Shown in pieces: positions 44,265 to 51,976 of a stretch of 64,000 nt of DNA. Each line of letters opens with the position of its first letter. Within the stretch, counting starts at the first letter, position 1. A program made the position numbers and the translations under genes. Where the stretch lies: contig NZ_KB903440.1 in the NCBI RefSeq assembly GCF_000379765.1, positions 1-64,000 of the forward strand, in the 5' to 3' direction. The notes below the pieces were generated by a model. The model was not told the origin of the DNA. It saw only the letters and a program-made list of their open reading frames with translations, and searched no databases. The stretch comes from Flexithrix dorotheae DSM 6795 (GTDB lineage: Bacteria; Bacteroidota; Bacteroidia; Cytophagales; Flammeovirgaceae).

Positions 44265-45062
44265 ATGAAAATTTTTGAACCAAAATCAAGCAAATTTAAC
44301 CGATACCATGCACTGGCAACCGCACAAGCTGCCGCCCTTGTCTATGAAGATTGGGACAAGGTAGAAAAGGAAGTAAAGAAAGAGGGGTATAATCAGTTCT
44401 GTTACTTTGATTGTGAAGGGACTCAGGCTTTCCTTGCCGGAAATGATGATACATTGCTACTTTCCTTTAGAGGAACTGAGCCTGATAAACTTGAAGATAT
44501 CATGACCGATTTGGATATCAACTTTGTAGACGGACCATTTGGCAGAGTGCATGATGGCTTTAACAGGGCTTTAAATTGTATTATTTGGGATGTAGTGGAA
44601 AAAGTTAAATTTTATAGAAAAAGCAACCAATCTCTTTTTGTAACAGGTCACAGCCTTGGTGCTGCTTTGGCTACTCTGGCATTTGCCTACCTGGAAAAAG
44701 AAGGAATTTCCACGGATGCGCTTTATACCTTTGGGCAACCAAGGGTTGGGAATGAGGAATTCGCTCAAGGTTTTAATCTGAAGTTTAAGGAAAAGGCTTA
44801 CAGAATTGTGAATAATAACGATATTGTAACCAGGGTACCAATGCGGATAATGGGATATAGCCATGTTGGGACTCATTTTTACTTCGATTCAGAAGGAAAT
44901 TTACATGAGGATCCAAAATTGAGCTGGTGGTTTAAATTTACCGATAGCATTAAGGGAAATATTGAAGATTTTGGAAAAAGCGGTCCAGATAATATTAACG
45001 ATCACAATATGCTGGAATATTTGGGATTGTTGAAAAACCAACTCCATACAAAAGCGGCATAA
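44265..45062 (+). CDS. Class 3 lipase family protein
   Basis: This 265-residue alpha/beta-hydrolase belongs to the fungal-type lipase_3 family. The nucleophile Ser130 lies in VTGHSLGAALATLA. LLLSFRGTEPDKLEDIMTDL holds the oxyanion-side RGT motif, NNDIVTRVP carries the catalytic Asp and GYSHVGTHFYFD the likely His. No signal peptide is visible, so it may act in the cytoplasm or leave by another route. It follows the GluQ-like gene by 39 bp and shares a terminator with the convergent dehydratase gene. Confidence 0.88.
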   Translation: MKIFEPKSSKFNRYHALATAQAAALVYEDWDKVEKEVKKEGYNQFCYFDCEGTQAFLAGNDDTLLLSFRGTEPDKLEDIMTDLDINFVDGPFGRVHDGFNRALNCIIWDVVEKVKFYRKSNQSLFVTGHSLGAALATLAFAYLEKEGISTDALYTFGQPRVGNEEFAQGFNLKFKEKAYRIVNNNDIVTRVPMRIMGYSHVGTHFYFDSEGNLHEDPKLSWWFKFTDSIKGNIEDFGKSGPDNINDHNMLEYLGLLKNQLHTKAA

Positions 45063-45067
45063 ATTAA

Positions 45068-45115
45068 AAAAGGAGATATATTATCAATTATCGTATTATG
45101 ATTATATCTCCTTTT
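45068..45115. terminator. Bidirectional terminator, lipase / dehydratase
   Basis: AAAAGGAGATATA (45068-45080) and TATATCTCCTTTT (45103-45115) form a perfect 13-bp stem with a 22-nt AT-rich loop. A and T runs at both ends allow use on both strands between two convergent genes. Confidence 0.7.
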
Positions 45116-45124
45116 AAGTATTGA

Positions 45125-46849
45125 TTAATGGGAATCCCTTTTCACAACTGAGCCTGATTTACCTTTTAGGAAATCCATATCTGCTCCTTTATGCGATTGC
45201 TCTACGTGTTTAATATACAAACCTACGTATCCACGTTTGGATTCTTCTAACACAACTGGTTTCCAGCTTTTCTTTCTTTGTGCAAGTTCTTCCTCGGAAA
45301 TATCCAGGTGCAATTTTCTTTGTTCCACATCCAGTTCAATCATATCGCCATTCTGCACTATTCCTAAAGTTCCACCCACGGCTGATTCCGGGGAAACATG
45401 AAGAACCACAGTACCATAGGCTGTTCCACTCATTCTTCCATCGGAAATTCTTACCATGTCAGTAATTCCCTTTTTTAGAATTTTTGTGGGTAATCCCATG
45501 TTTCCTACCTCTGGCATTCCCGGATATCCCTTTGGTCCTACATTCTTCAAAACCATTACACAGGTTTCATCAATATCCAGATTTGGGTCATTTACCCGGG
45601 CGTTATAATCTTCAATATTTTCAAATACAACTGCCCTTCCTTTATGTTTCATTAACTCCGGTGTAGCTGCTGAAGGTTTTATAACCGCCCCATTTTCCGC
45701 AAGGTTCCCCTTTAAAATTGCAATTCCAGCTTCCTCTATTAATGGTTTTTCTATGGTGGCAATTACTTCCTCATTATAGCATTCTGCCTCCTGGTTATTT
45801 TCTCCTATGGGTTTCCCATTTACGGTAATGGCCTCATTGTGTAAGTGCTCTTTCAACTGGCTGATTATAACAGGGAGACCTCCGGCATAAAAAAAGTCCT
45901 CCATTAGGAATTTCCCGGAAGGCATTAAATTGAGCAAGAGGGGAATTCTACTTCCAAGATCATCAAAATCTCTTAAATCAAGTTCTACACCGATTCTTCC
46001 GGCAATTGCAGACAAATGAATGATAAAATTAGTAGAGCCTCCAATAGCCGCATTTACTTTGATAGCGTTTTCAAAGGCTTCCCTGGTCAGAATTTTTTCT
46101 ATAGTGAGATCTTCCTTCACCATTTCCACAATCCTTCTTCCAGTCATATGTGCCAGAACTTTTTTCCTTGAATCAACGGCAGGAATTGCAGCTGCTCCAG
46201 GCAAAGTCAGCCCTAAGGATTCTACCATACAGGCCATGGTAGAAGCAGTTCCCATAGTCATACAATGTCCGGCACTTCTCGACATACAAGCTTCACCATG
46301 AAAAAAATCTTCCTCTGTGATATTACCGGCCTTTAAATCCTCATGAAACTTCCAAACATGGGTTCCCGAACCGATGTCTGTACCTTTATATTTGCCATTA
46401 AGCATTGGCCCTCCTGGCATCACGATGGTTGGTAGTCCTACACTGGCAGCTCCCATCACCAAAGATGGAGTTGTTTTGTCACAACCCGTCATCAGGACTA
46501 CTCCATCGATAGGATTTCCTCTAATAGATTCTTCCACATCCATACTTGCAAGATTCCTGAATAGCATGGCTGTTGGTTTAAGCAGGGTTTCTCCCAGAGA
46601 AGTCACAGGAAACTCTACTGGAAAGCCACCAGCTTCATAAACACCTCTTTTTATCACTTCCGCAAAATCCCTGAAGTGGGCATTGCAAGGAGTAAGTTCA
46701 GACCAGGTATTACAAATACCAATAACTGGCCTTCCGTCAAACTCATGGTCGGGGATTCCCTGGTTTCTCATCCAGCTTCTGTAGATAAATCCCATTTTAT
46801 CTCTTTTCCCAAACCATTCGTGACTTCTTAAACCTTTTTCTTTTTTCAT
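45125..46849 (-). CDS. IlvD/Edd family sugar-acid dehydratase
   Basis: This is a 574-residue Fe-S dehydratase. The N-terminus LRSHEWFGKRDKMGFIYRSW and RPVIGICNTWSELTPCNAHF match the pentonate (arabinonate/xylonate) dehydratase branch rather than true IlvD. Cluster and active-site segments are VVLMTGCDKTTPSLVMGAAS, CMSRSAGHCMTMGTASTMAC and the late RISDGRMSGTAYGTVVLH. It should turn an aldonic acid into a 2-keto-3-deoxy acid. A divergent LacI regulator 290 bp away supports a sugar-catabolic role. No other enzyme of the route is in the window. Confidence 0.87.
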   Translation of the reverse strand: MKKEKGLRSHEWFGKRDKMGFIYRSWMRNQGIPDHEFDGRPVIGICNTWSELTPCNAHFRDFAEVIKRGVYEAGGFPVEFPVTSLGETLLKPTAMLFRNLASMDVEESIRGNPIDGVVLMTGCDKTTPSLVMGAASVGLPTIVMPGGPMLNGKYKGTDIGSGTHVWKFHEDLKAGNITEEDFFHGEACMSRSAGHCMTMGTASTMACMVESLGLTLPGAAAIPAVDSRKKVLAHMTGRRIVEMVKEDLTIEKILTREAFENAIKVNAAIGGSTNFIIHLSAIAGRIGVELDLRDFDDLGSRIPLLLNLMPSGKFLMEDFFYAGGLPVIISQLKEHLHNEAITVNGKPIGENNQEAECYNEEVIATIEKPLIEEAGIAILKGNLAENGAVIKPSAATPELMKHKGRAVVFENIEDYNARVNDPNLDIDETCVMVLKNVGPKGYPGMPEVGNMGLPTKILKKGITDMVRISDGRMSGTAYGTVVLHVSPESAVGGTLGIVQNGDMIELDVEQRKLHLDISEEELAQRKKSWKPVVLEESKRGYVGLYIKHVEQSHKGADMDFLKGKSGSVVKRDSH

Positions 46850-46976
46850 TTTCTTAGTTATTAAATAATAAGTAGTTGGTATATAATTTTTGTTTTAAAA
46901 CCAGATTAAGTTAATTTATTGGGAGTGAGACCTTTCTATTGACCAGGGTCTTGAGTATAAGCGCATGTTTTTAGTA

Positions 46977-46998
46977 AATTACCTCGTAGTTGGTAATT
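46977..46998. promoter_or_regulatory. Candidate LacI operator
   Basis: AATTACC (46977-46983) and GGTAATT (46992-46998) are inverted with an 8-bp spacer, midway between the divergent dehydratase and LacI genes. Size fits a LacI-type site only loosely. Confidence 0.3.
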
Positions 46999-47139
46999 AC
47001 GCCTTAAATTACAAATGGAAAATTGATAATAAAATAGATTTAATTTTTTATCTTAAAATAATCCTAATTTTGTACCTTAATAAATAATCAATATAAATTA
47101 CAGGGCAATCCAAACACACAGGCTTAACAATTTTAATAT

Positions 47140-48171
47140 ATGAAGAGAAGTAGCAGAATAACCATAAAAGATTTGGCAAAGCAGTTGAAAATTTCCACCT
47201 CCACAGTTTCAAGAGCTTTGCGGGATCATCATGAAATAAAAGCAGAAACCAAAAAAGCTGTGCTGGAACTCGCAAAGAAACTGGATTACCAGCCCAATGA
47301 AGTTTCTTTAAGCCTTCTAAAGAAAAAAACTAAAATGATAGGGGTAGTAGTACCAAAAATGGGCTACCACTTTTTTTCTGCAGCACTGGATGGCATTGAA
47401 GCCGTAACCCAAAAAGCCGGTTATACGGTAATGGTGTGCCAGACCAATGAATCTTATGAAAGGGAAGTACAGAATATTCGGAATATGGCTGCAGGTAGGG
47501 TAGATGGGGTTTTAGTTTCGGTTTCGGGAGAAACAAAGGATTATGAGCATTTCAGACAGCTCCAACGTAAGGGCATTCCGTTAGTATTTTTCGATAGGGA
47601 ATGTAAAAGTATTGAAGCTTCAAGAGTATTGGTGGATAATTATGGGGCTTCCTGTAAGGTGGTGGAGCACCTGGCAGAAATGGGATGCAAAAAAATTGCT
47701 TATTTGGGAGGTCCACATTCTCTGGCTTTAAGCAATACCAGGCTACAAGGTTACAAAGATACTTTGGAGCGATTAGGTTTACCCATTGAAGAGAAGTGGG
47801 AAGTACATTGTGATGTAAGTAGGGATGGAGCCAGGATTGCCGCTGAAAAATTAATTGACCAGGAGGATATACCAGATGCCATTTTTGCCATGAGTGACAG
47901 ACTGGCCACTACTGCCATGGGCTTATTAAAAGAAAGAAATATCAAAATTCCTGATGATATTGCAGTGGTTGGCTTTAATAATGAACCTATAGCGCCAATC
48001 ATGACTCCCTCCCTTACTTCGGTAAAGCAATCGGAATTTGAAATAGGGCAACTTGCGGCAGAAATCCTGCTTAATGAGATCGATAGTGATGATGAACTGG
48101 AGGTACCTATTTCAAGAATGATAAAAACGGAGTTGATTATAAGAGAATCCTCTAAAAAAATAAAATCTTAA
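47140..48171 (+). CDS. LacI family transcriptional regulator
   Basis: This 343-residue protein has the LacI headpiece (RITIKDLAKQLKISTSTVSR, then ALRDHHEIKAETKKAV) and a hinge (PNEVSLSLLKKKTKMIGVVV). The rest is a periplasmic-binding-protein-like sensor domain (NNEPIAPIMTPSLTSVKQSE, EIGQLAAEILLNEI). It probably represses or activates the divergent sugar-acid dehydratase gene in response to a sugar or sugar acid. Its stop codon overlaps that of the convergent CHAD gene; the four bases TTAA (48168-48171) supply both. Confidence 0.93.
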   Translation: MKRSSRITIKDLAKQLKISTSTVSRALRDHHEIKAETKKAVLELAKKLDYQPNEVSLSLLKKKTKMIGVVVPKMGYHFFSAALDGIEAVTQKAGYTVMVCQTNESYEREVQNIRNMAAGRVDGVLVSVSGETKDYEHFRQLQRKGIPLVFFDRECKSIEASRVLVDNYGASCKVVEHLAEMGCKKIAYLGGPHSLALSNTRLQGYKDTLERLGLPIEEKWEVHCDVSRDGARIAAEKLIDQEDIPDAIFAMSDRLATTAMGLLKERNIKIPDDIAVVGFNNEPIAPIMTPSLTSVKQSEFEIGQLAAEILLNEIDSDDELEVPISRMIKTELIIRESSKKIKS

Positions 48172-49082
48172 GATTTCATTTCAAGGGTTGCCGTTTTATA
48201 ATTGGCAATTATACGAGCTGAAAAACTTTTACTATTTTCCGCAAAAATCTTCTTTCCTGCGAAATAAGCAACTTTTCGGAGTTGCTCTATTTCCTGTTCC
48301 AATATTTCGTGTAAAATGGTTGCATGAAATCGCTTTTCCAACTTTAGGTTTTCTGTTTCCAATTGCTCTTTCAACATTTCATAATCATGATCTTCCCCTA
48401 AAATGGTAGCGAGGTTGGATATTTCCAGAAGCCAGGGTTCAATAACCGGTGGCCAGGCGTTTTTAAGAAATGAAACCATATTGGCCAGGTATTTTACATT
48501 TTTCCGCCATTCGTGAAAATTTTCTCCATTTGGATGCTTATAAGCCACGGCCATTGTTTTTTGTGCGGCCTTGTAGATTTCATCCAGTCCCCGTTGCCAA
48601 CTGGAATAAAGTTTCTTTTGCAATTTCCATTTACCGATCTGCTCCTCTCTTACCGAAAGGGTGTTTTTAACATTTTGGATGGATTGCTCCCAATTAAGAC
48701 TGTCTTTTTCCAATTCCAGCCTTCTGGCAAAAAGTAACTCTCTGCATTCATTAATGATGTCAGCGGTACTTCCGGTGGGATATTTTTCGTGCAGGCGGGT
48801 GAGACATTCCATGAGTGAAGTAATATCTCTTAATGCGGAAATTTCCCTGCTTAAATTACGAAAAGAAGCATCTTCCTTTAAAAATTTTTTGTTTTTTAAT
48901 TCCTTTCTGATCAATCTGAGAAGGGCCCGGAGTTTTTTAAATGATTTTCTAGATTCATGGATAGCGTGATGCTGATCAGGCTCTGAAGTAAGATTGAATT
49001 GAATAGTTTCTATTAAAGCTAAGGCTACCCGTTTGACCTCAGTATTGCATTTTTGGGAAGGATCAAATTCTAGTGTGGTCAT
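48168..49082 (-). CDS. CHAD domain protein
   Basis: This 304-residue all-helical protein has the conserved-histidine alpha-helical domain: DQHHAIHESRKSFKKLRALL near residue 37 (His and basic residues), SREISALRDITSLMECL, EIYKAAQKTMAVAYKHPNGE, NFHEWRKNVKYLANMVSFL and ILGEDHDYEMLKEQLE. CHAD domains bind inorganic polyphosphate and localise to its granules. There is no fused CYTH triphosphatase domain. The gene ends head-on against the LacI gene, sharing stop-codon bases. Confidence 0.88.
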   Translation of the reverse strand: MTTLEFDPSQKCNTEVKRVALALIETIQFNLTSEPDQHHAIHESRKSFKKLRALLRLIRKELKNKKFLKEDASFRNLSREISALRDITSLMECLTRLHEKYPTGSTADIINECRELLFARRLELEKDSLNWEQSIQNVKNTLSVREEQIGKWKLQKKLYSSWQRGLDEIYKAAQKTMAVAYKHPNGENFHEWRKNVKYLANMVSFLKNAWPPVIEPWLLEISNLATILGEDHDYEMLKEQLETENLKLEKRFHATILHEILEQEIEQLRKVAYFAGKKIFAENSKSFSARIIANYKTATLEMKS

Positions 49083-49253
49083 TAATCATCATTTTCTAAG
49101 GTTGGAAGATGGTGAAATGATTAATGCAGAGATTCAAATCAAGGATTAATCCTCTTATTTGAATAATGCTCTACAAATCATTTGCCTTTAAAAATAAACC
49201 AGAAAATGATAATTAGAAATGAAAGCTGATTTAATTGTGGGTAATTATTTCTT

Positions 49254-51419
49254 TTAATCCAGTCGTCCAATTAATTCTAAATCAATTGTCCTTTTATCCA
49301 GATTTGTAGCTTTCACTTTCACCCTCAGGGGATCACCAATCATGAACTTTTCCTTAAACTTTTTCCCAATTACCATTTGAGCCTCTTCATCATAGGCATA
49401 ATAATCATCTTTCATATCGGATAACCTGATCATCCCTTCGCACTTGGTTTCATTCATTTCCACATAAATACCCCAGTCGGTAGTGCCGGAAATGAAACCA
49501 TCCAGTTCTTTGTTCAGAAAGGTTTCCATAAATTCCACTTGTTTGTATTTAATGGATGCTCTTTCCGCATCAGCAGCTCTTTTTTCCCTTTCTGAAGAAT
49601 GTTTACATTTTTCTTCATATTCCTTTTTATCCACAGGCTGGCCACCATCAAGATAATGTTGCAGTAAGCGATGTGCCATCATATCCGGGTATCTTCTGAT
49701 GGGGGAAGTAAAGTGAGAATAGTGTTTAAATGCTAAACCATAATGCCCGATAGGCTCAGTAGTGTACCTTGCCTTAGCCATTGTACGGATAGCCTGATAC
49801 TGGATAATATTCTGAATGGTTTTACCCTCAATATCTTTGGATAACTGGTTAAGGGATTTGGAAAAAGCTCCTCCTGATTCCTGGGAAATATTATACCCAA
49901 ACCTTTTTAGAAACTTGGCAAAAATATCTACCCTTTCAGGATCTGGATCTTCATGTACCCGGTAAACCATCGTATTTTTCACCTTCCCCTTTCTTTGGTT
50001 AAAGACAAACTCAGCCACTCTTTTGTTGGCTAAAAGCATAAATTCCTCAATCAATTTATGCGCATCTTTCCTGATTTTTGGAAAAAGCCCAACTGGTTTT
50101 CCTTTCTCATCCAGTTCAAAATATAATTCCACTGATTCGAAGGAAATTGCCCCGGCCCTAAACCGCTTTTTATTGAGCAATTTTGCCAGTTCATTAAGTT
50201 TAAATAGTTCCTCCTTAAAATCTCCTTCTCCGGTTTCTAAAACCTCCTGAGCCTCTTCATAAGTAAACCTTCTGTCAGAGTGAATAACAGTTCTTCCAAA
50301 CCATTCTTCTATGATATTGCCTTTAGGGTCAAGCTCAAAAATGGCGGAAAAAGTAAGTTTATCCTCATTTGGCCTGAGCGAACATAAACCATTGGAAAGA
50401 TTTTCCGGAAGCATGGGTACGGTTCGGTCTACCAGATAAACAGATGTAGCTCTTCTAAAAGCTTCTTTTTCCAAAATAGAATTAGGCTTTACATAGTGAG
50501 TAACATCGGCAATATGCACACCGATTTCCCAATTTCCATTATCCAGTTGCTTTACGGAAAGAGCATCATCAAAATCTTTTGCAGTAAGGGGATCGATGGT
50601 AAATGTGGTAGTATCCCTTAAATCTCTTCGCTTTTTTATTTCACTTCCCGGGATTTCGAGTGGAATTTTATTGGCTTCTGCTTCTACTTCCTGCGGAAAA
50701 TCGAAAGGCAAACCATACTCAAACATGATTGCATGTATTTCAGTATCATTTTCACCTGATTTTCCCAGTACCCTGGTTACTTTTCCAACAGGGCTGTCAT
50801 CTCCATGTGGCCATTCTATAATTTTTATAACCACTTTATCTTTGTGCTCCGCACCATTTATATCATCAAGCGGAATAAAAATATCAGTATGGATTTTTCT
50901 GCTGTTGGGTACTACAAAGGCAAATCGGTTGGAAATTTCAATATGGCCTACAAATTCCTCAGTGTTTCTTTCAACAATTTCCACTACTTCACCTTCCAGC
51001 CTGTTTCTCCGGCTGTTTTTATAAACCCGGATTTTCACTTTATCCCGGTCCATGGCGCCTCTTAAACTTCCCGATTTCACCCATACATCTTCAGCATTTT
51101 CTTCCCCTTCGGGAATGATGTAGGCAAACCGGGCATTTACGAAGTCAACCGTCCCTGTTACGTGTTCTGTTTCAGCAGAAGTCACGGATTGATACGTTTC
51201 GTTTGGATGCTTGTGAATCAGATCTTTTTTAGCCATCGCATTTAAAAATGCCTCCAATTCAATTTTGGCATTGTGTTTCCTAACTTTAAGTGCTTTGGCG
51301 ATTTTTTTCAGTGTGAACCTTTGGAAAGGTTTTTCATTAAGGAAAGCAAGTACCATTTTTCCTAACTGCGCAGTGTTACTTCTTCCACTGGTCTTCTTTC
51401 TTCTTTTTTTGTGTTTCAT
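49254..51419 (-). CDS. rnr: Ribonuclease R
   Basis: RNase R is a processive 3'-5' exoribonuclease that degrades structured RNA. The 721-residue protein begins with a basic tail and a winged helix (KMVLAFLNEKPFQRFTLKKI), then cold-shock-type domains. The RNB catalytic domain contains TIDPLTAKDFDDALSVKQLD with metal-binding Asp residues and VHIADVTHYVKPNS. Next come HYSHFTSPIRRYPDMMAHRL and a C-terminal S1 domain (LDGFISGTTDWGIYVEMNET). It lacks the long Lys-rich tail of E. coli RNase R. It seems complete. Confidence 0.96.
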   Translation of the reverse strand: MKHKKRRKKTSGRSNTAQLGKMVLAFLNEKPFQRFTLKKIAKALKVRKHNAKIELEAFLNAMAKKDLIHKHPNETYQSVTSAETEHVTGTVDFVNARFAYIIPEGEENAEDVWVKSGSLRGAMDRDKVKIRVYKNSRRNRLEGEVVEIVERNTEEFVGHIEISNRFAFVVPNSRKIHTDIFIPLDDINGAEHKDKVVIKIIEWPHGDDSPVGKVTRVLGKSGENDTEIHAIMFEYGLPFDFPQEVEAEANKIPLEIPGSEIKKRRDLRDTTTFTIDPLTAKDFDDALSVKQLDNGNWEIGVHIADVTHYVKPNSILEKEAFRRATSVYLVDRTVPMLPENLSNGLCSLRPNEDKLTFSAIFELDPKGNIIEEWFGRTVIHSDRRFTYEEAQEVLETGEGDFKEELFKLNELAKLLNKKRFRAGAISFESVELYFELDEKGKPVGLFPKIRKDAHKLIEEFMLLANKRVAEFVFNQRKGKVKNTMVYRVHEDPDPERVDIFAKFLKRFGYNISQESGGAFSKSLNQLSKDIEGKTIQNIIQYQAIRTMAKARYTTEPIGHYGLAFKHYSHFTSPIRRYPDMMAHRLLQHYLDGGQPVDKKEYEEKCKHSSEREKRAADAERASIKYKQVEFMETFLNKELDGFISGTTDWGIYVEMNETKCEGMIRLSDMKDDYYAYDEEAQMVIGKKFKEKFMIGDPLRVKVKATNLDKRTIDLELIGRLD

Positions 51420-51446
51420 TAATTTTAAAAATAATCATTAAAAAAA

Positions 51447-51605
51447 TTAAAATGGCAATTCATCATCCATTTTAAATAAAATATTTGGGGGATTTTTTTC
51501 TTTGATATCAACTTCTCTAACTATCCTTCTCTCAATGGGCGGGGCTATAAAAATTTGATTCTCTGTAGAATCCTCGAATGCAAAAGAAAGGGAAATTTTT
51601 AAAAA
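51447..51605 (-). pseudogene. Start-less frame ending in an SSB-like acidic tail
   Basis: A 52-codon open stretch between stop codons ends with LFKMDDELPF. It contains IFIAPPIERRIVREVDIKEK. No ATG, GTG or TTG lies upstream of the body, so it is either a gene fragment or a gene with a rare start. The ending resembles the C-terminal tip of single-stranded-DNA-binding proteins (DDxxPF). The rest is not recognised. Confidence 0.35.
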
Positions 51606-51640
51606 TCAAAATTTATTTTTTGGAGAGGGGTGTATTTTAA

Positions 51641-51672
51641 TCCGGGAATAGCTTTAAATAGATATTCCCGGA
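51641..51672 (-). terminator. Inverted repeat after the 58-residue protein gene
   Basis: TCCGGGAATA (51641-51650) and TATTCCCGGA (51663-51672) are a perfect 10-bp stem with a 12-nt loop, 8 bp after the stop codon at 51680. The minus-strand tail TTAAAATA is only weakly T-rich. Confidence 0.55.
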
Positions 51673-51679
51673 AAGGGGG

Positions 51680-51856
51680 TTAATAATCAATTTCTTCGAA
51701 GTCCGGGCTAGATTCTACATACATTTCCTTTAAATCTTCTAACTCTTCGGACTCCTCTGGGGATAGGCCTTCATAATCTTTTTTTTCATTCAAAGTATTA
51801 ATCCTTGAATAGGCCTGGCTCGGTGAGAGCGAATAAAGGTCCGTTTCCATAAGCAT
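51680..51856 (-). CDS. Small acidic hypothetical protein
   Basis: A 58-residue frame starts at ATG 51856, with a second ATG at 51850. The protein reads METDLYSLSPSQAYSRINTL from the second Met, then GLSPEESEELEDLKEMYVES and ends PDFEEIDY. It is strongly acidic with a likely helix in the middle. It has no signal peptide and no membrane segment. It stands alone between rnr and mutS2, followed by a hairpin, so it looks like a real small gene. I do not recognise the family. Confidence 0.6.
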   Translation of the reverse strand: MLMETDLYSLSPSQAYSRINTLNEKKDYEGLSPEESEELEDLKEMYVESSPDFEEIDY

Positions 51857-51976
51857 TTTGATTTAGCTTGTTTGGTTAAGCAAAATAATTTTTACTATGT
51901 TAAAAAATTTCTGCTTTTGTTTAGTTAGCCTGATGTTAAGAAATTTTTAACCCAAAAACAAGTTTTTTATCGAAAA

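Noticed and set aside
45125-46849. Annotation as dihydroxy-acid dehydratase (ilvD)
   Set aside because: The N-terminal and active-site segments follow the pentonate dehydratase branch, and the divergent LacI regulator fits catabolism better.
50596-51024. Plus-strand open frame of 142 codons opposite rnr
   Set aside because: It is antisense to the conserved RNase R domains and has a composition typical of shadow frames (Ser/Leu-rich).
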